From Kiritimatiellia bacterium (GTDB lineage: Bacteria; Verrucomicrobiota; Kiritimatiellia; JAFGHX01), in the NCBI GenBank assembly GCA_016929905.1, contig JAFGHX010000044.1:1-41057 (forward strand): a DNA stretch of 41,057 bases. Direction: 5' to 3'. Both the position numbers and the translations under genes were made by a program. Below the pieces are notes generated by a model that saw only the letters and a list, made by a program, of their open reading frames with translations, did not search any database and was not told the origin of the DNA. Each line of letters begins with the position of its first letter. The first letter of the stretch is position 1. Shown in pieces: positions 1 through 6,566 of this stretch.

Positions 1-1
1 C

Positions 2-133
2 GATATCGGCGGATGGGAGACGGTCGCGGGCTACGCGGATATCCTCGGCGCCGGCCAGACGGTCGCCTACACCAATGCCAGCCCCGCGCAGACCGCCCGG
101 TATCGCGGCCGCGTCTGGCTGCAGGATCAGTAG
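2..133 (+). CDS. C-terminal end of a large secreted protein (partial)
   Basis: The window opens inside a reading frame that runs without interruption to a TAG at 131-133. The last 43 residues include GGWETVAGYADILGAGQTV and end in TARYRGRVWLQDQ. The pattern W-x-x-V, a G-x-G-Q turn, a Y-T-N strand and a final arginine/tyrosine strand resembles the short C-terminal beta-sandwich tail found on many big exported proteins of PVC bacteria, where it often reads RFYRV near the end. Only the tail is visible, so neither the catalytic role nor the start can be given. A promoter begins four bases after the stop, so this gene ends a transcription unit. The frame was chosen over a second open frame through 330 because only this one looks like protein. 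Confidence 0.55.
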   Translation, partial: DIGGWETVAGYADILGAGQTVAYTNASPAQTARYRGRVWLQDQ

Positions 134-136
134 GCA

Positions 137-166
137 TTGAGAGACCAGCGCCGGTTTGCATACAGT
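137..166 (+). promoter_or_regulatory. Putative sigma-70 promoter of the glycoside hydrolase remnant
   Basis: TTGAGA (137-142), an 18-bp spacer and TACAGT (161-166). Transcription would start near 173, about 30 bases before the ATG at 205, which has a GGGGAGG ribosome binding site at 190-196. Confidence 0.45.
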
Positions 167-204
167 ACGCGGACTGTGTTTCGGCAGCAGGGGAGGTCAC
201 CATC

Positions 205-461
205 ATGTCCGCTGGAAAGCCGGCCGCCGCATCTGGAGCGGGGCCCATCACGCTGCATCCCGAGAATCCCGCGGGCGACACGGCGGCGCACAGAGAACGG
301 CCGCGGCAGTTGCGCGTGCTGAAAACATGAGAAGGGGCGCTACAAAGCCGAGTGGATCGAGCCGGCCTCGGGCGGAACCGTGCGGGAACTCGATCTGCCG
401 CACGACGGGGGCAACGCGGCGCAGGAATCGCCGCCATGCGCGGTGGATATCCAGGTCCGTG
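205..461 (+). pseudogene. Internally deleted glycoside hydrolase (DUF4038/collagen-binding-2 type) remnant
   Basis: The ATG at 205 follows a strong ribosome binding site (GGGGAGG, 190-196). The frame reads MSAGKPAAASGAGPITLHPENP and soon degenerates, ending at TGA 328-330. The ITLHPENP string is the usual opening of a PVC/Hydrogenedentes cellulase-like family (DUF4038 group), which normally continues into a TIM barrel of about 400 residues. In another frame, 332-461 encodes KGRYKAEWIEPASGG..., then DGGN and an SPP...VDIQV ending, which matches the C-terminal collagen-binding-2 domain of the same family. Start and end of one gene therefore survive with nearly all of the middle missing and a frameshift between them. 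The family assignment is from memory of the motifs, not from a search. Confidence 0.5.
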
Positions 462-568
462 AATTCACACAGAATCACCATCCGCTCCGAAATGGACAGA
501 GGCCGGAACCACCGAGCCTTGCGCTCGGCGGTCTCATCTCGCCGGTCGTGTGATACGGCTCCATTCAT
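452..568 (-). pseudogene. Truncated small conserved protein (N-terminal fragment only)
   Basis: On the minus strand an ATG at 568 opens 39 residues (MNGAVSHDRRDETAERK, then ARWFRPLSISERMVILCEF and TDL). The RWF-x-x-L-x-x-x-ERM-x-x-L-C-x-FTDL pattern resembles the start of a short conserved family seen in Planctomycetes, Verrucomicrobia and Chloroflexi genomes, sometimes beside nucleotidyltransferase-like genes. After TDL (about 452) the similarity stops, exactly where the glycoside hydrolase remnant on the other strand ends. The frame stays open to 248, but that sequence reads as antisense of the hydrolase remnant. I treat it as a fragment cut by a deletion or recombination event. The identity of the family is uncertain. 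Confidence 0.35.
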
Positions 569-617
569 GCGCCCAGCCTGCTCCGTACTGATCGATTGTG
601 CAACGCGATGAGTTCCG

Positions 618-2069
618 TCAGTCGTTGAGGAGATCATTCTCGGTTAGGGTGACGCGCACCGGCCTCATGATCCCGCGATAGTCCGAGGGAGACATGTGAG
701 GCCCGCGGCCCGCATTTTCCGGGTAACCGGGATAGGCATCCGAGCCGGGGCGGTCGGTGAGCGGGCCGGGCGGCAGCGTGTTCTGCCATTGGATGGCCAT
801 GTCCGCGAGGCGCTCGACAACGGCTGGATGCTTGTCAGCCTGACTGTGCAGTTCCATCGGTTGTCGCGGAATATCGTACAGTTCCACACGGCTGCGGTCG
901 GGGTTGAGGAGAAGCTTCCAATGCCCGTCACGAACGGCCAGCATGGGACTGCGGTTCAGACACTGCCCCACACCGTCGAAACGCCATTCCCAGTAGAGAG
1001 GCTTCTTCCGCTCGCAGCCTTTTCCGGAGAGCAGCGCTACCGAAACGTCCTCGCCGTCTAGGGTGTGGCCGTCGGGGATATCCATTGCGGCCAACGCAGC
1101 GAAGGTCGGCAGGAGATCGACGGCGCTCAGGACGGAAGATCGGTCAACCCTGCCGGCGGGCACATGATTCTTCCATCGCACGATGAACGGCAGGCGAATA
1201 CCGCCTTCATAGAGGCTGCGTTTGCGCCCACGGAACGGACCGGGCAGCCCCACGGCGTGGTGACCGGCATGGGCAATGTAGATATCTTCCGGACCGTTGT
1301 CGCTGCTGAAAACCACGAGCGTGTTTTCGGCCAGGCCGGGTTTGTGGTCGATCCAGTCGAGCAGCCTGCCGATCTGAGCGTCCATTTCGGTTACCGCCGC
1401 ATAGTAGATCTGCATCGCCGTCTTGAACTCGCCCTGGCTCATCAGGTGCTTGTATCGGCTCAGGGACGCCTCGGTCGGGTTCAGCGCCGCGTGGACATCG
1501 CGTGGCCACAGGTTCACATAGAACGGCACGTCGTCCTTGAGACACTCACTGACAAACGCGCAAGTGCGATCAACCAGCAGCTCGGTTCCGTGCGGATCAT
1601 TGGCCTTCATTCCTGGATTCGGGCCGATCCCCTGCCACACGCAGTCCACTTCATCGAACCCGTATGACGCCACGGGTGCCTCGGCCGAGTCCCCGATGTG
1701 CCACTTGCCGAAGTGAGCCGTCCGGTATCCAGCCTCTCTGAGCAGACGGGGAATTGTCGGAACGGCCGGATCGAGATACTCCGGCATCCCGTATTTCGCA
1801 TTGTGACGGGGTGCCATCCAATAGTGGATGCCGTGTCTGGCGGGAAACTGCCCCGTCAGCGCCGCCGCCCGCGAAGGGGAACAGAGCGGCGCGCCGACAT
1901 AGAACTGCTCGAATAGAGCACCGTCATCAGCCATCCGGCAAAGACTCGGAGTCCGGCAGAAGAGATTTCCATAGCACGCCAGGTCTCCCCAGCCGAGGTC
2001 GTCAACGAAGATGAATATGATGTTGGGCTTCACGTCTTGGTTGCCTGCTTTCATGCTGTCCATCGACAT
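618..2069 (-). CDS. Formylglycine-dependent sulfatase (type I)
   Basis: A protein of 483 residues, the usual length of a type I sulfatase, that would hydrolyse sulfate esters, probably on sulfated glycans. The start has the metal-binding strand PNIIFIFVDDLGWGD (D23-D24). The signature C63-S-P-S-R67 in GAPLCSPSRAAALTG contains the cysteine that must be converted to formylglycine. HFGKWHIG and FSSDNGPE supply the other usual active-site and metal-ligand positions. The maturing enzyme (FGE or anSME) is not in the window. Three ATGs lie close together (2069, 2063, 2054), and none gives an evident signal peptide, which is unusual because most PVC sulfatases are exported. Substrate cannot be read from the sequence. 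It stands alone: remnants lie downstream and repeats upstream. Confidence 0.9.
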   Translation of the reverse strand: MSMDSMKAGNQDVKPNIIFIFVDDLGWGDLACYGNLFCRTPSLCRMADDGALFEQFYVGAPLCSPSRAAALTGQFPARHGIHYWMAPRHNAKYGMPEYLDPAVPTIPRLLREAGYRTAHFGKWHIGDSAEAPVASYGFDEVDCVWQGIGPNPGMKANDPHGTELLVDRTCAFVSECLKDDVPFYVNLWPRDVHAALNPTEASLSRYKHLMSQGEFKTAMQIYYAAVTEMDAQIGRLLDWIDHKPGLAENTLVVFSSDNGPEDIYIAHAGHHAVGLPGPFRGRKRSLYEGGIRLPFIVRWKNHVPAGRVDRSSVLSAVDLLPTFAALAAMDIPDGHTLDGEDVSVALLSGKGCERKKPLYWEWRFDGVGQCLNRSPMLAVRDGHWKLLLNPDRSRVELYDIPRQPMELHSQADKHPAVVERLADMAIQWQNTLPPGPLTDRPGSDAYPGYPENAGRGPHMSPSDYRGIMRPVRVTLTENDLLND

Positions 2070-2091
2070 TCTCGGTCGGCCGACCCATTTC

Positions 2092-2183
2092 GAGGCAAGT
2101 TCCCGAGTTCAGCCGCAGGCTGATCGGCCTCCGGCCGAAAGTTCTCGAGCAAGTTTTTTCCGGATCAGATTCCGAGTCAAGTT
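2092..2183 (-). repeat. 12-bp tandem repeat family AACTTGCTCGAG, copy 1 with inserted hairpin
   Basis: Read on the minus strand, the units are AACTTGACTCGG, AATCTGATCCGG, a short A-run, AACTTGCTCGAG, a split unit, and AACTTGCCTCGA. The fourth unit (AACTT...CTCGGG) is interrupted by about 31 bases holding an imperfect hairpin, GCCGGAGGC-CGATCA-GCCTGCGGC (roughly 2112-2135). The same 12-bp units occur at 17625-17664, at 40880-40908 and, more decayed, at 27806-27826. Confidence 0.7.
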
Positions 2184-2706
2184 GTGGTTGCCCGAACGGT
2201 GCGGCTCACGGGCCGCGGTACGCGGTCGCGTGGTAGCCGCTGGTTCGGCAATCGGTCGTTCTCTCGACCGTCGTTCTTCTCTTCCTCGTCGACCATTATC
2301 GTCGCCGTTATCGTGAACCGATTTGGCCGCGCGGCCATGATCACGCACCAGAGATTCGGTCCACGAGAACGGCGACGAGAACGGTCGACGATTGGCGGAC
2401 CCATCTTCCCTCACGTCCTTCTCGCGCACTGCCGGTTCCGGAGCAAATCGCGCCGGCCCGGCCTTCATCACTCGCTTCTGCCTCCATATTGTGCCCATGA
2501 TGTGCGCATGAGCGGAGGGGCGGATGGCCTCGAAAGCGCGCCTGCCGCGGCGTACGCCGGCGCGAGAGGCCTATTTGAGCCGTCTGGACGTTCCGCATCG
2601 CGTATTCGGGCTCGGGGGTGGCCGGAGTCGAAATTGCGCCTGCATGTTGGCACACTTCGTGCTCATACACCGGGCGGGTGCACGGACGCAGGCGGGCAAA
2701 TGGGGC

Positions 2707-2735
2707 TGGTTTGTGAGAGTTGACGGTGTTAGAAT
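2707..2735 (+). promoter_or_regulatory. Possible promoter of the Tad locus
   Basis: TAGAAT (2730-2735) inside GTGTTAGAAT is a good -10 box about 33 bases before the first pilin ATG. The -35 position 17 bp upstream (TGGTTT, 2707-2712) matches poorly. Related TTAGA[AT]T boxes precede the response regulator gene (15428-15433) and the TPR gene (27893-27898). Confidence 0.35.
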
Positions 2736-2768
2736 GCGGACAAGCTTGCGGTATGGGGAAGGGGAACG

Positions 2769-2960
2769 ATGGCACGATGGGCTGTCATGGCGAAGCGGGT
2801 CGGAAAGACGGCAGGGGAACGGTCCGGCCAGACCCTGATCGAGTACGTGGCCGTCGTGGCTGTGCTGTTGTGCCTGATGGGCATGTTGAGCCTGTTCCTC
2901 TACACGTTTCGCGGATACGGGGTACGGATCTGCAACCGGGTCGCGTCGGACTATCCATAG
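2769..2960 (+). CDS. Flp-type pilin-like protein 1
   Basis: A 63-residue protein with a basic leader (residues 1-20), a prepilin-type cleavage signature RSG20|Q21TLIEY with the conserved E25 and Y26, and one hydrophobic helix (about 27-48). It is short even for Flp pilins, and after the helix it ends in a small basic tail (GYGVRICNRVASDYP). In the Tad family such proteins are cleaved by a prepilin peptidase after the glycine and either polymerise or sit in the membrane as minor pilins. The ATG at 2769 follows GGGGAA. An alternative ATG at 2787 would remove six residues. It is the first gene of the Tad run, 77 bases before the second pilin. Confidence 0.75.
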   Translation: MARWAVMAKRVGKTAGERSGQTLIEYVAVVAVLLCLMGMLSLFLYTFRGYGVRICNRVASDYP

Positions 2961-3037
2961 GGCGTGGCAGGTGATCGTTGTGGGTGGATACGGATCGGGC
3001 AGGGTGGGGTTGGAGGATCAGAATCAGGAGGCGGTTG

Positions 3038-3274
3038 ATGAGGAAGCTGCTTAAGAGCAAGAGCGGCCAGACACTGGTGGAGTACATCATTATCGTCGTC
3101 ATTGTGGCTCTGGCCGCCATTGCGATCCTTGCGGTATTCAGCGACACGCTGCGTGCGAAACTGGGCGGTGCCGTTGAGGAACTCGGCGGCGACAGCAGTG
3201 CCAAGGACCAGGCGCTGCAGAAGGACTCGCACCAGGCGCTGAAAGACCTGGACAAAGACGGCTTCGGCAACTAG
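3038..3274 (+). CDS. flp: Flp family pilin (probable major Tad pilin)
   Basis: A 78-residue prepilin with a ten-residue leader MRKLLKSKSG and cleavage expected between G10 and Q11. The mature protein begins QTLVEYIIIVVIVALAAIAI, with E15 and Y16 as in Flp pilins, followed by an amphipathic charged tail (AKLGGAVEELGG...DLDKDGFGN). It should be the main subunit of the Tad fibre. The ATG at 3038 is chosen because AGGAGG (3026-3031) sits six bases upstream. A longer frame from 2978 would add 20 residues unlike a leader. The very strong ribosome binding site fits a highly made structural subunit. Confidence 0.9.
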   Translation: MRKLLKSKSGQTLVEYIIIVVIVALAAIAILAVFSDTLRAKLGGAVEELGGDSSAKDQALQKDSHQALKDLDKDGFGN

Positions 3275-3476
3275 CCGGGACCGGAGCGGAAACAACGGCG
3301 CGCTTGCCGCCTGTTTTCCGCTGCGAGCACCGCGGATGGCTGCCGGAAGGCGCGGCCTCGTGCCGGGCGCCGCGTCCCGCGTCCCTCGCGGGACGGTGCC
3401 GGCCCGGCACGGGGCCGGGGGTGTCCCGGGCCGCCGGCGGCCTGTCTTGGGCTGCACAACGGGGCTGGATCAAGCC

Positions 3477-4082
3477 ATGTTCAGGGTGTTTCGAACCGAA
3501 AGCGATTGTTCGACGCCGTCGCGGGCAGTGGGGAACCGGCGTCGGGCCGGCCGTGCCGGCGGGCGAGCGGGCCAATCGCTCATTGAATCCTGCCTCATGA
3601 TCATGCTGTTGTGCCTGCTTTTCTTCGGGCTGTTCCAGGTCTCGCAGCTCTACATGGCCAAGGAGATGGTCGACTTCGCCGCCGCGCGCGGCGCCAGGGC
3701 GAAGGCCGTTGGGTTCAACGATTTCATGCTCTACAAGACCGTGCGCGTGGCGACTATTCCGAACGCCGGGCTGATGACCTCGCCCCAATCGCCGAACAAC
3801 CCCTACCAACAGGCAGACATCGAGCAGTCGCGCGTGCCGCTCTATCTGGGCGCGGAGTACCCGGGCCGGCTGTCGCCCATTCTGGACTATGAAGACTGGG
3901 ACACCGTTTCACGCCCGCGGTACTACCGCAACGGGTATCCGCCGCTGATCGATTTGCGCGTCGCGCAGGACTATCCGCTGCGATCGCCCTTCCACCGGAC
4001 GTTCTACGCAGCCGACGAAGTCTCGCTCAACGGGCACGCCGTATTTGACAGCCATTACGATCTCTACCTGGATGGGCCATGA
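3477..4082 (+). CDS. tadE: TadE-like minor pseudopilin
   Basis: 201 residues from the ATG at 3477. An arginine-rich leader of 32 residues ends in RAG32|Q33SLIES with E37, followed by a transmembrane helix of about 20 residues (MIMLLCLLFFGLFQVSQLY) and the TadE hallmark of a post-helix segment rich in A/R (MVDFAAARGARAKAVGFND). The periplasmic part is rich in tyrosine and proline and has no motif I know. In Tad systems TadE acts with TadF/TadG as a minor pseudopilin in assembly. The frame is open from 3336, but 3336-3476 encodes a G/R/P-rich stretch typical of non-coding GC-rich DNA. There is only a weak ribosome binding site at 3477. The stop overlaps the start of the next gene by four bases (ATGA). 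Confidence 0.75.
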   Translation: MFRVFRTESDCSTPSRAVGNRRRAGRAGGRAGQSLIESCLMIMLLCLLFFGLFQVSQLYMAKEMVDFAAARGARAKAVGFNDFMLYKTVRVATIPNAGLMTSPQSPNNPYQQADIEQSRVPLYLGAEYPGRLSPILDYEDWDTVSRPRYYRNGYPPLIDLRVAQDYPLRSPFHRTFYAADEVSLNGHAVFDSHYDLYLDGP

Positions 4083-5752
4083 GCATGAGCGACGAGTTTC
4101 ACCTCGAGAGGCGCCGGGCCAAGCCCGGCACGCAGGAGCGCGCCGACCGGCTCGGGGCGGACTTCCGGCTGCGCCGCCAGCAGGCTCGCGCGGACTACCG
4201 GCAGGCGCGAGGTCTGCTCGGCAGGGCGACCGGCACCCGGGTGCCCGCGCCGCCTGTCCCGCACCGGCCCGATCGCCGGCGGTCCGGGCAGACCATGATC
4301 TTCATGATCATGCTGCTTGTCATCCTCGCTTTCGTCGTGCTCTGGAATTTCGACGTGCACAAGATCCTGTTCGTCAAGACCCGCAGCCAGAATGCGGGGG
4401 ACGCCGCCGCCTTGGCGGCGGCGCGGTGGCAGGGCATCAGCATGAACCTGATCGGCGAGCTGAACATCGCGCAGGCCGTCGCGATCACCGAGGCGCTGAC
4501 CCGCGGCGAAACCGTCTTTCCGGAAGCGGAGGCCATTGCCGACCTGGAGGCGCGGCTTTGCTTCGTCGGGCCGCTGGTCGGCCTCGCGGCCTCCCAGCAG
4601 GCCGCCAAGAACAACGGCATCTTCGTCAATCCCGACTTCACCGACCGCCTGGCCTGGCACGCGCAGGACGTGCTGGACTATAACCGGGCGGAACGCTGGA
4701 TCGACGGCCAGGTGCACTACGCCTATCACAACGTGCCGGAGCCGCCCACCTGCTGGGACGACTATTCGGAAATGCTCGCCATGACAAGCTCCGAAGGCGT
4801 CGCGGCCGCGCCGGACAACACCAAGCGCTACTTCGACTACTACAACTACGACCACATCCTCCTGCACAAGGACTTCTACGACGCCGTCGCGACCCGGAAC
4901 TGGTGCTGGTTCTACTTCCACTGCATGGACCTGCTGCGGAAGTGGGGCAGCTACCACGACTGGCCTGAGCTGCCCCCGTTCCTGTGGGAGCTGGCCTTCG
5001 ACGAGGATCTGCCGCTGAAGGAGCGGCTGCGCCTGCAGACGGCGGTGAACTCGGAGGTGTTCAGCCTCGGGCTGATGAAACTCTGGCACCTGGAAAGCCT
5101 GCTGCCGCTCGTCTACGACAACATCTCCAGCGCCGACGTCAACGAACTGGTCGACAAGCTCCGCGATCTCGCCGACGATCCCGTCGACCGGCTCGTCGCG
5201 CGGGTGAACGCGAACTGGTTCTGCTTCAACCCGCGCTACTGGGATTCCTGGCGGTCCATCCTGCCCACCAATTTCCCGTTTGCCGGCCCGATCAAGCCGG
5301 AGTACGACTATGCCGGCGCCGATGTCGTCGTGCGCGTGGAGGCGGAAAGCGATCGGTTGACGCCCGGTTCGCGCAAGCACGACCGCATCACCTGGACCGC
5401 CGCGGCGAAACCGTTCGGCCACCTCGACGGCCCGATCCTGCCGAACCGCTACGGGATGGTCCTGCCTTCGTTCCATGAGGTGCGGCTCATCCCCGTCGAC
5501 GCCTCTTCTCAGCCGGAGCAGAGCTACTACGACGTACAATGGCGCGAACATATCGAAAAACACGTGCCCGAATACATCCAGGACGGCCCCGCCAAGCTCG
5601 TGTCCGGGTGCTGGTACTGCCGTCAGATCGCGACCTGGGAGGAAAGCACGTTCCGCCGGACTGCGTTGGATTGGCTGCGGCTGTACAGCGATCTGTGCCA
5701 TTGCCAGGGCCCCGGACCCAGCGCCCAGGGCGGCACGCGCCGCGCGCATTGA
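4079..5752 (+). CDS. TadG-like pilus-assembly protein
   Basis: 557 residues, translationally coupled to the upstream tadE-like gene through an ATGA overlap. A 70-residue hydrophilic leader ends in RRRSG70|Q71TMIF. The position normally held by glutamate (residue 75) is phenylalanine, so processing may differ from the pilins. A single transmembrane helix follows (about 74-92), then the Tad-domain signature SQNAGDAAALAAARWQG typical of TadG/TadE-G proteins. The large exported part (about 110-557) is rich in Trp, Tyr and Cys pairs and matches nothing I can name; known TadG proteins instead often end in a von Willebrand A domain, and no MIDAS motif (D-x-S-x-S) is visible here. Confidence 0.75.
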   Translation: MSMSDEFHLERRRAKPGTQERADRLGADFRLRRQQARADYRQARGLLGRATGTRVPAPPVPHRPDRRRSGQTMIFMIMLLVILAFVVLWNFDVHKILFVKTRSQNAGDAAALAAARWQGISMNLIGELNIAQAVAITEALTRGETVFPEAEAIADLEARLCFVGPLVGLAASQQAAKNNGIFVNPDFTDRLAWHAQDVLDYNRAERWIDGQVHYAYHNVPEPPTCWDDYSEMLAMTSSEGVAAAPDNTKRYFDYYNYDHILLHKDFYDAVATRNWCWFYFHCMDLLRKWGSYHDWPELPPFLWELAFDEDLPLKERLRLQTAVNSEVFSLGLMKLWHLESLLPLVYDNISSADVNELVDKLRDLADDPVDRLVARVNANWFCFNPRYWDSWRSILPTNFPFAGPIKPEYDYAGADVVVRVEAESDRLTPGSRKHDRITWTAAAKPFGHLDGPILPNRYGMVLPSFHEVRLIPVDASSQPEQSYYDVQWREHIEKHVPEYIQDGPAKLVSGCWYCRQIATWEESTFRRTALDWLRLYSDLCHCQGPGPSAQGGTRRAH

Positions 5753-5779
5753 CCCGGCAAGACGGACGAGAGAATGACC

Positions 5780-5841
5780 GGGGAGAGTGGAAGAGTTGGA
5801 AGGGTGGAAGAATGGAAGGCTGGCAAGGTGGGAGGATGGAA
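5780..5841 (+). repeat. GGAAG purine-rich tandem repeat, copy 1
   Basis: A G/A-only-biased strand built from degenerate TGGAAGRG units, e.g. GTGGAAGAGTTGGAAGGG and AATGGAAGG. A related tract stands at 11928-11970, also at a gene junction of the Tad locus. Here it overlaps the likely start of the following gene and supplies its Shine-Dalgarno-like sequence. Confidence 0.6.
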
Positions 5842-6426
5842 GCGTTGGCGGCCGGCGTGCACGCGGGACCGGACCGGCGCTTTGCGTCCCGGTCTCCGGC
5901 GAAGGCAGAGGCCCCTCGGCTCCGCTCGGGGCAGGCGGTGATTGAGTTCGTCGTGGCCATTGTGGCCATTGTGGTGCTGTTTGCCGGCCTGCTGCAGATC
6001 TGCCGGCTCTGCGCCCTGCATACGGAGACGATGACCGAGTCTCGCGCGGAGGCGGGCGCCTATGCCATGAGCGATACCTACGTGCTCGAGGGGCGCGGCC
6101 CCGACTACATCCAGGATTGGAAGCGCGGCGCCGACCGGAAGCGGTATTCCCGCGACGACCGCTCCTCGCCGGCGGATCCGAGCCGGGTCGCGAAGGAGAT
6201 CGTGGCGCATGCGCATCCCGGCGACCTGGCCGCCCGGCTCGGCATGAACGAGATTTCGGCGCTCAGAGCGAGCAAGTACCCCGTCAATGAATACATGCTG
6301 GTGCGGGGCTACGGTTCGAGAAGCGCGATCGATCTCGTGCCGGTCATCCGCCGGCTGGTCTATGCCGACGACTCGGTCGACGTCGAGTGCGAGACGTGGC
6401 TCGCATGGACGAGAGGCATATACTGA
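5812..6426 (+). CDS. Second TadE-like pseudopilin
   Basis: About 204 residues. The leader ends LRSG40|Q41AVIEF with E45, then one hydrophobic helix (FVVAIVAIVVLFAGLLQI), a C-x-x-C-like RLCAL segment and the TadE-style E-S-R-A-E-A-G-A-Y motif after the helix. The rest is soluble, charged and unassigned. Start choice is uncertain: ATG 5812 has AGGG seven bases upstream within the purine repeat, ATG 5836 is touched directly by GGGAGG, and the frame is open back to 5539 inside the TadG-like gene. The first 24 residues (EGWQGGRMEA...) are repeat-derived, so the repeat has become part of the leader. It probably works as a minor pseudopilin with the other TadE-like protein. Confidence 0.7.
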   Translation: MEGWQGGRMEALAAGVHAGPDRRFASRSPAKAEAPRLRSGQAVIEFVVAIVAIVVLFAGLLQICRLCALHTETMTESRAEAGAYAMSDTYVLEGRGPDYIQDWKRGADRKRYSRDDRSSPADPSRVAKEIVAHAHPGDLAARLGMNEISALRASKYPVNEYMLVRGYGSRSAIDLVPVIRRLVYADDSVDVECETWLAWTRGIY

Positions 6427-6430
6427 AGAA

Positions 6431-6460
6431 TGGGCGATGGGTGATGGGTAATGGGTGATG
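6431..6460 (+). repeat. 7-bp tandem repeat TGGGTGA
   Basis: Four consecutive 7-bp units, TGGGCGA, TGGGTGA, TGGGTAA and TGGGTGA, starting four bases after the stop of the second TadE-like gene. Confidence 0.75.
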
Positions 6461-6488
6461 TCCGCCACACGCGCCGACCTTGGGCGGG

Positions 6489-6521
6489 GCTGGCGGATCC
6501 GCCAGCGCGGCTCTGCCGCGC
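6489..6521 (+). repeat. Two adjoining palindromes between Tad genes
   Basis: 6489-6506 is a perfect 18-bp palindrome (GCTGGCGGATCCGCCAGC). It overlaps a hairpin with arms GCGCGGC (6505-6511) and GCCGCGC (6515-6521) and a TCT loop. No T-run follows, so it is not a classical terminator; it could slow exonucleases or attenuate within the operon. Confidence 0.5.
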
Positions 6522-6566
6522 GGCGGGCGGAGTGGATGGCGAGAGGGATGTTGACGAGACGCCCGC

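Larger units (their letters stand above)
2070..2768. other. Repeat-rich intergenic region before the Tad locus
   Basis: About 700 bases without a convincing gene. 2092-2183 is a tandem 12-bp repeat cluster (separate entry). From about 2230 to 2400 the sequence is a degenerate run of CG-TTCTC, GTCG and CGTCGTTCT blocks, which read as GACGAGAACGG-type units on the other strand. It looks like a decayed simple repeat. From 2400 to 2700 I see no motif. Open frames on both strands here have no protein-like composition. The promoter of the first pilin gene lies at the right end. Confidence 0.6.

Noticed and set aside
2230..2400. A coding sequence in the degenerate repeat region
   Set aside because: The possible frames change strand and phase with the repeats and show only R/G/E-rich low-complexity residues.
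2720..2725. TTGACG as the -35 box of the first pilin gene
   Set aside because: It ends only four bases before the -10 box TAGAAT (2730-2735), far too close.
3336..3476. N-terminal extension of the TadE-like gene
   Set aside because: The sequence is G/R/P-rich with no leader-like features; the ATG at 3477 starts a normal prepilin-type leader.
4064..5749. A 561-codon minus-strand frame
   Set aside because: Antisense of the TadG-like gene, whose ATGA coupling and Tad motif make the plus strand the coding one.
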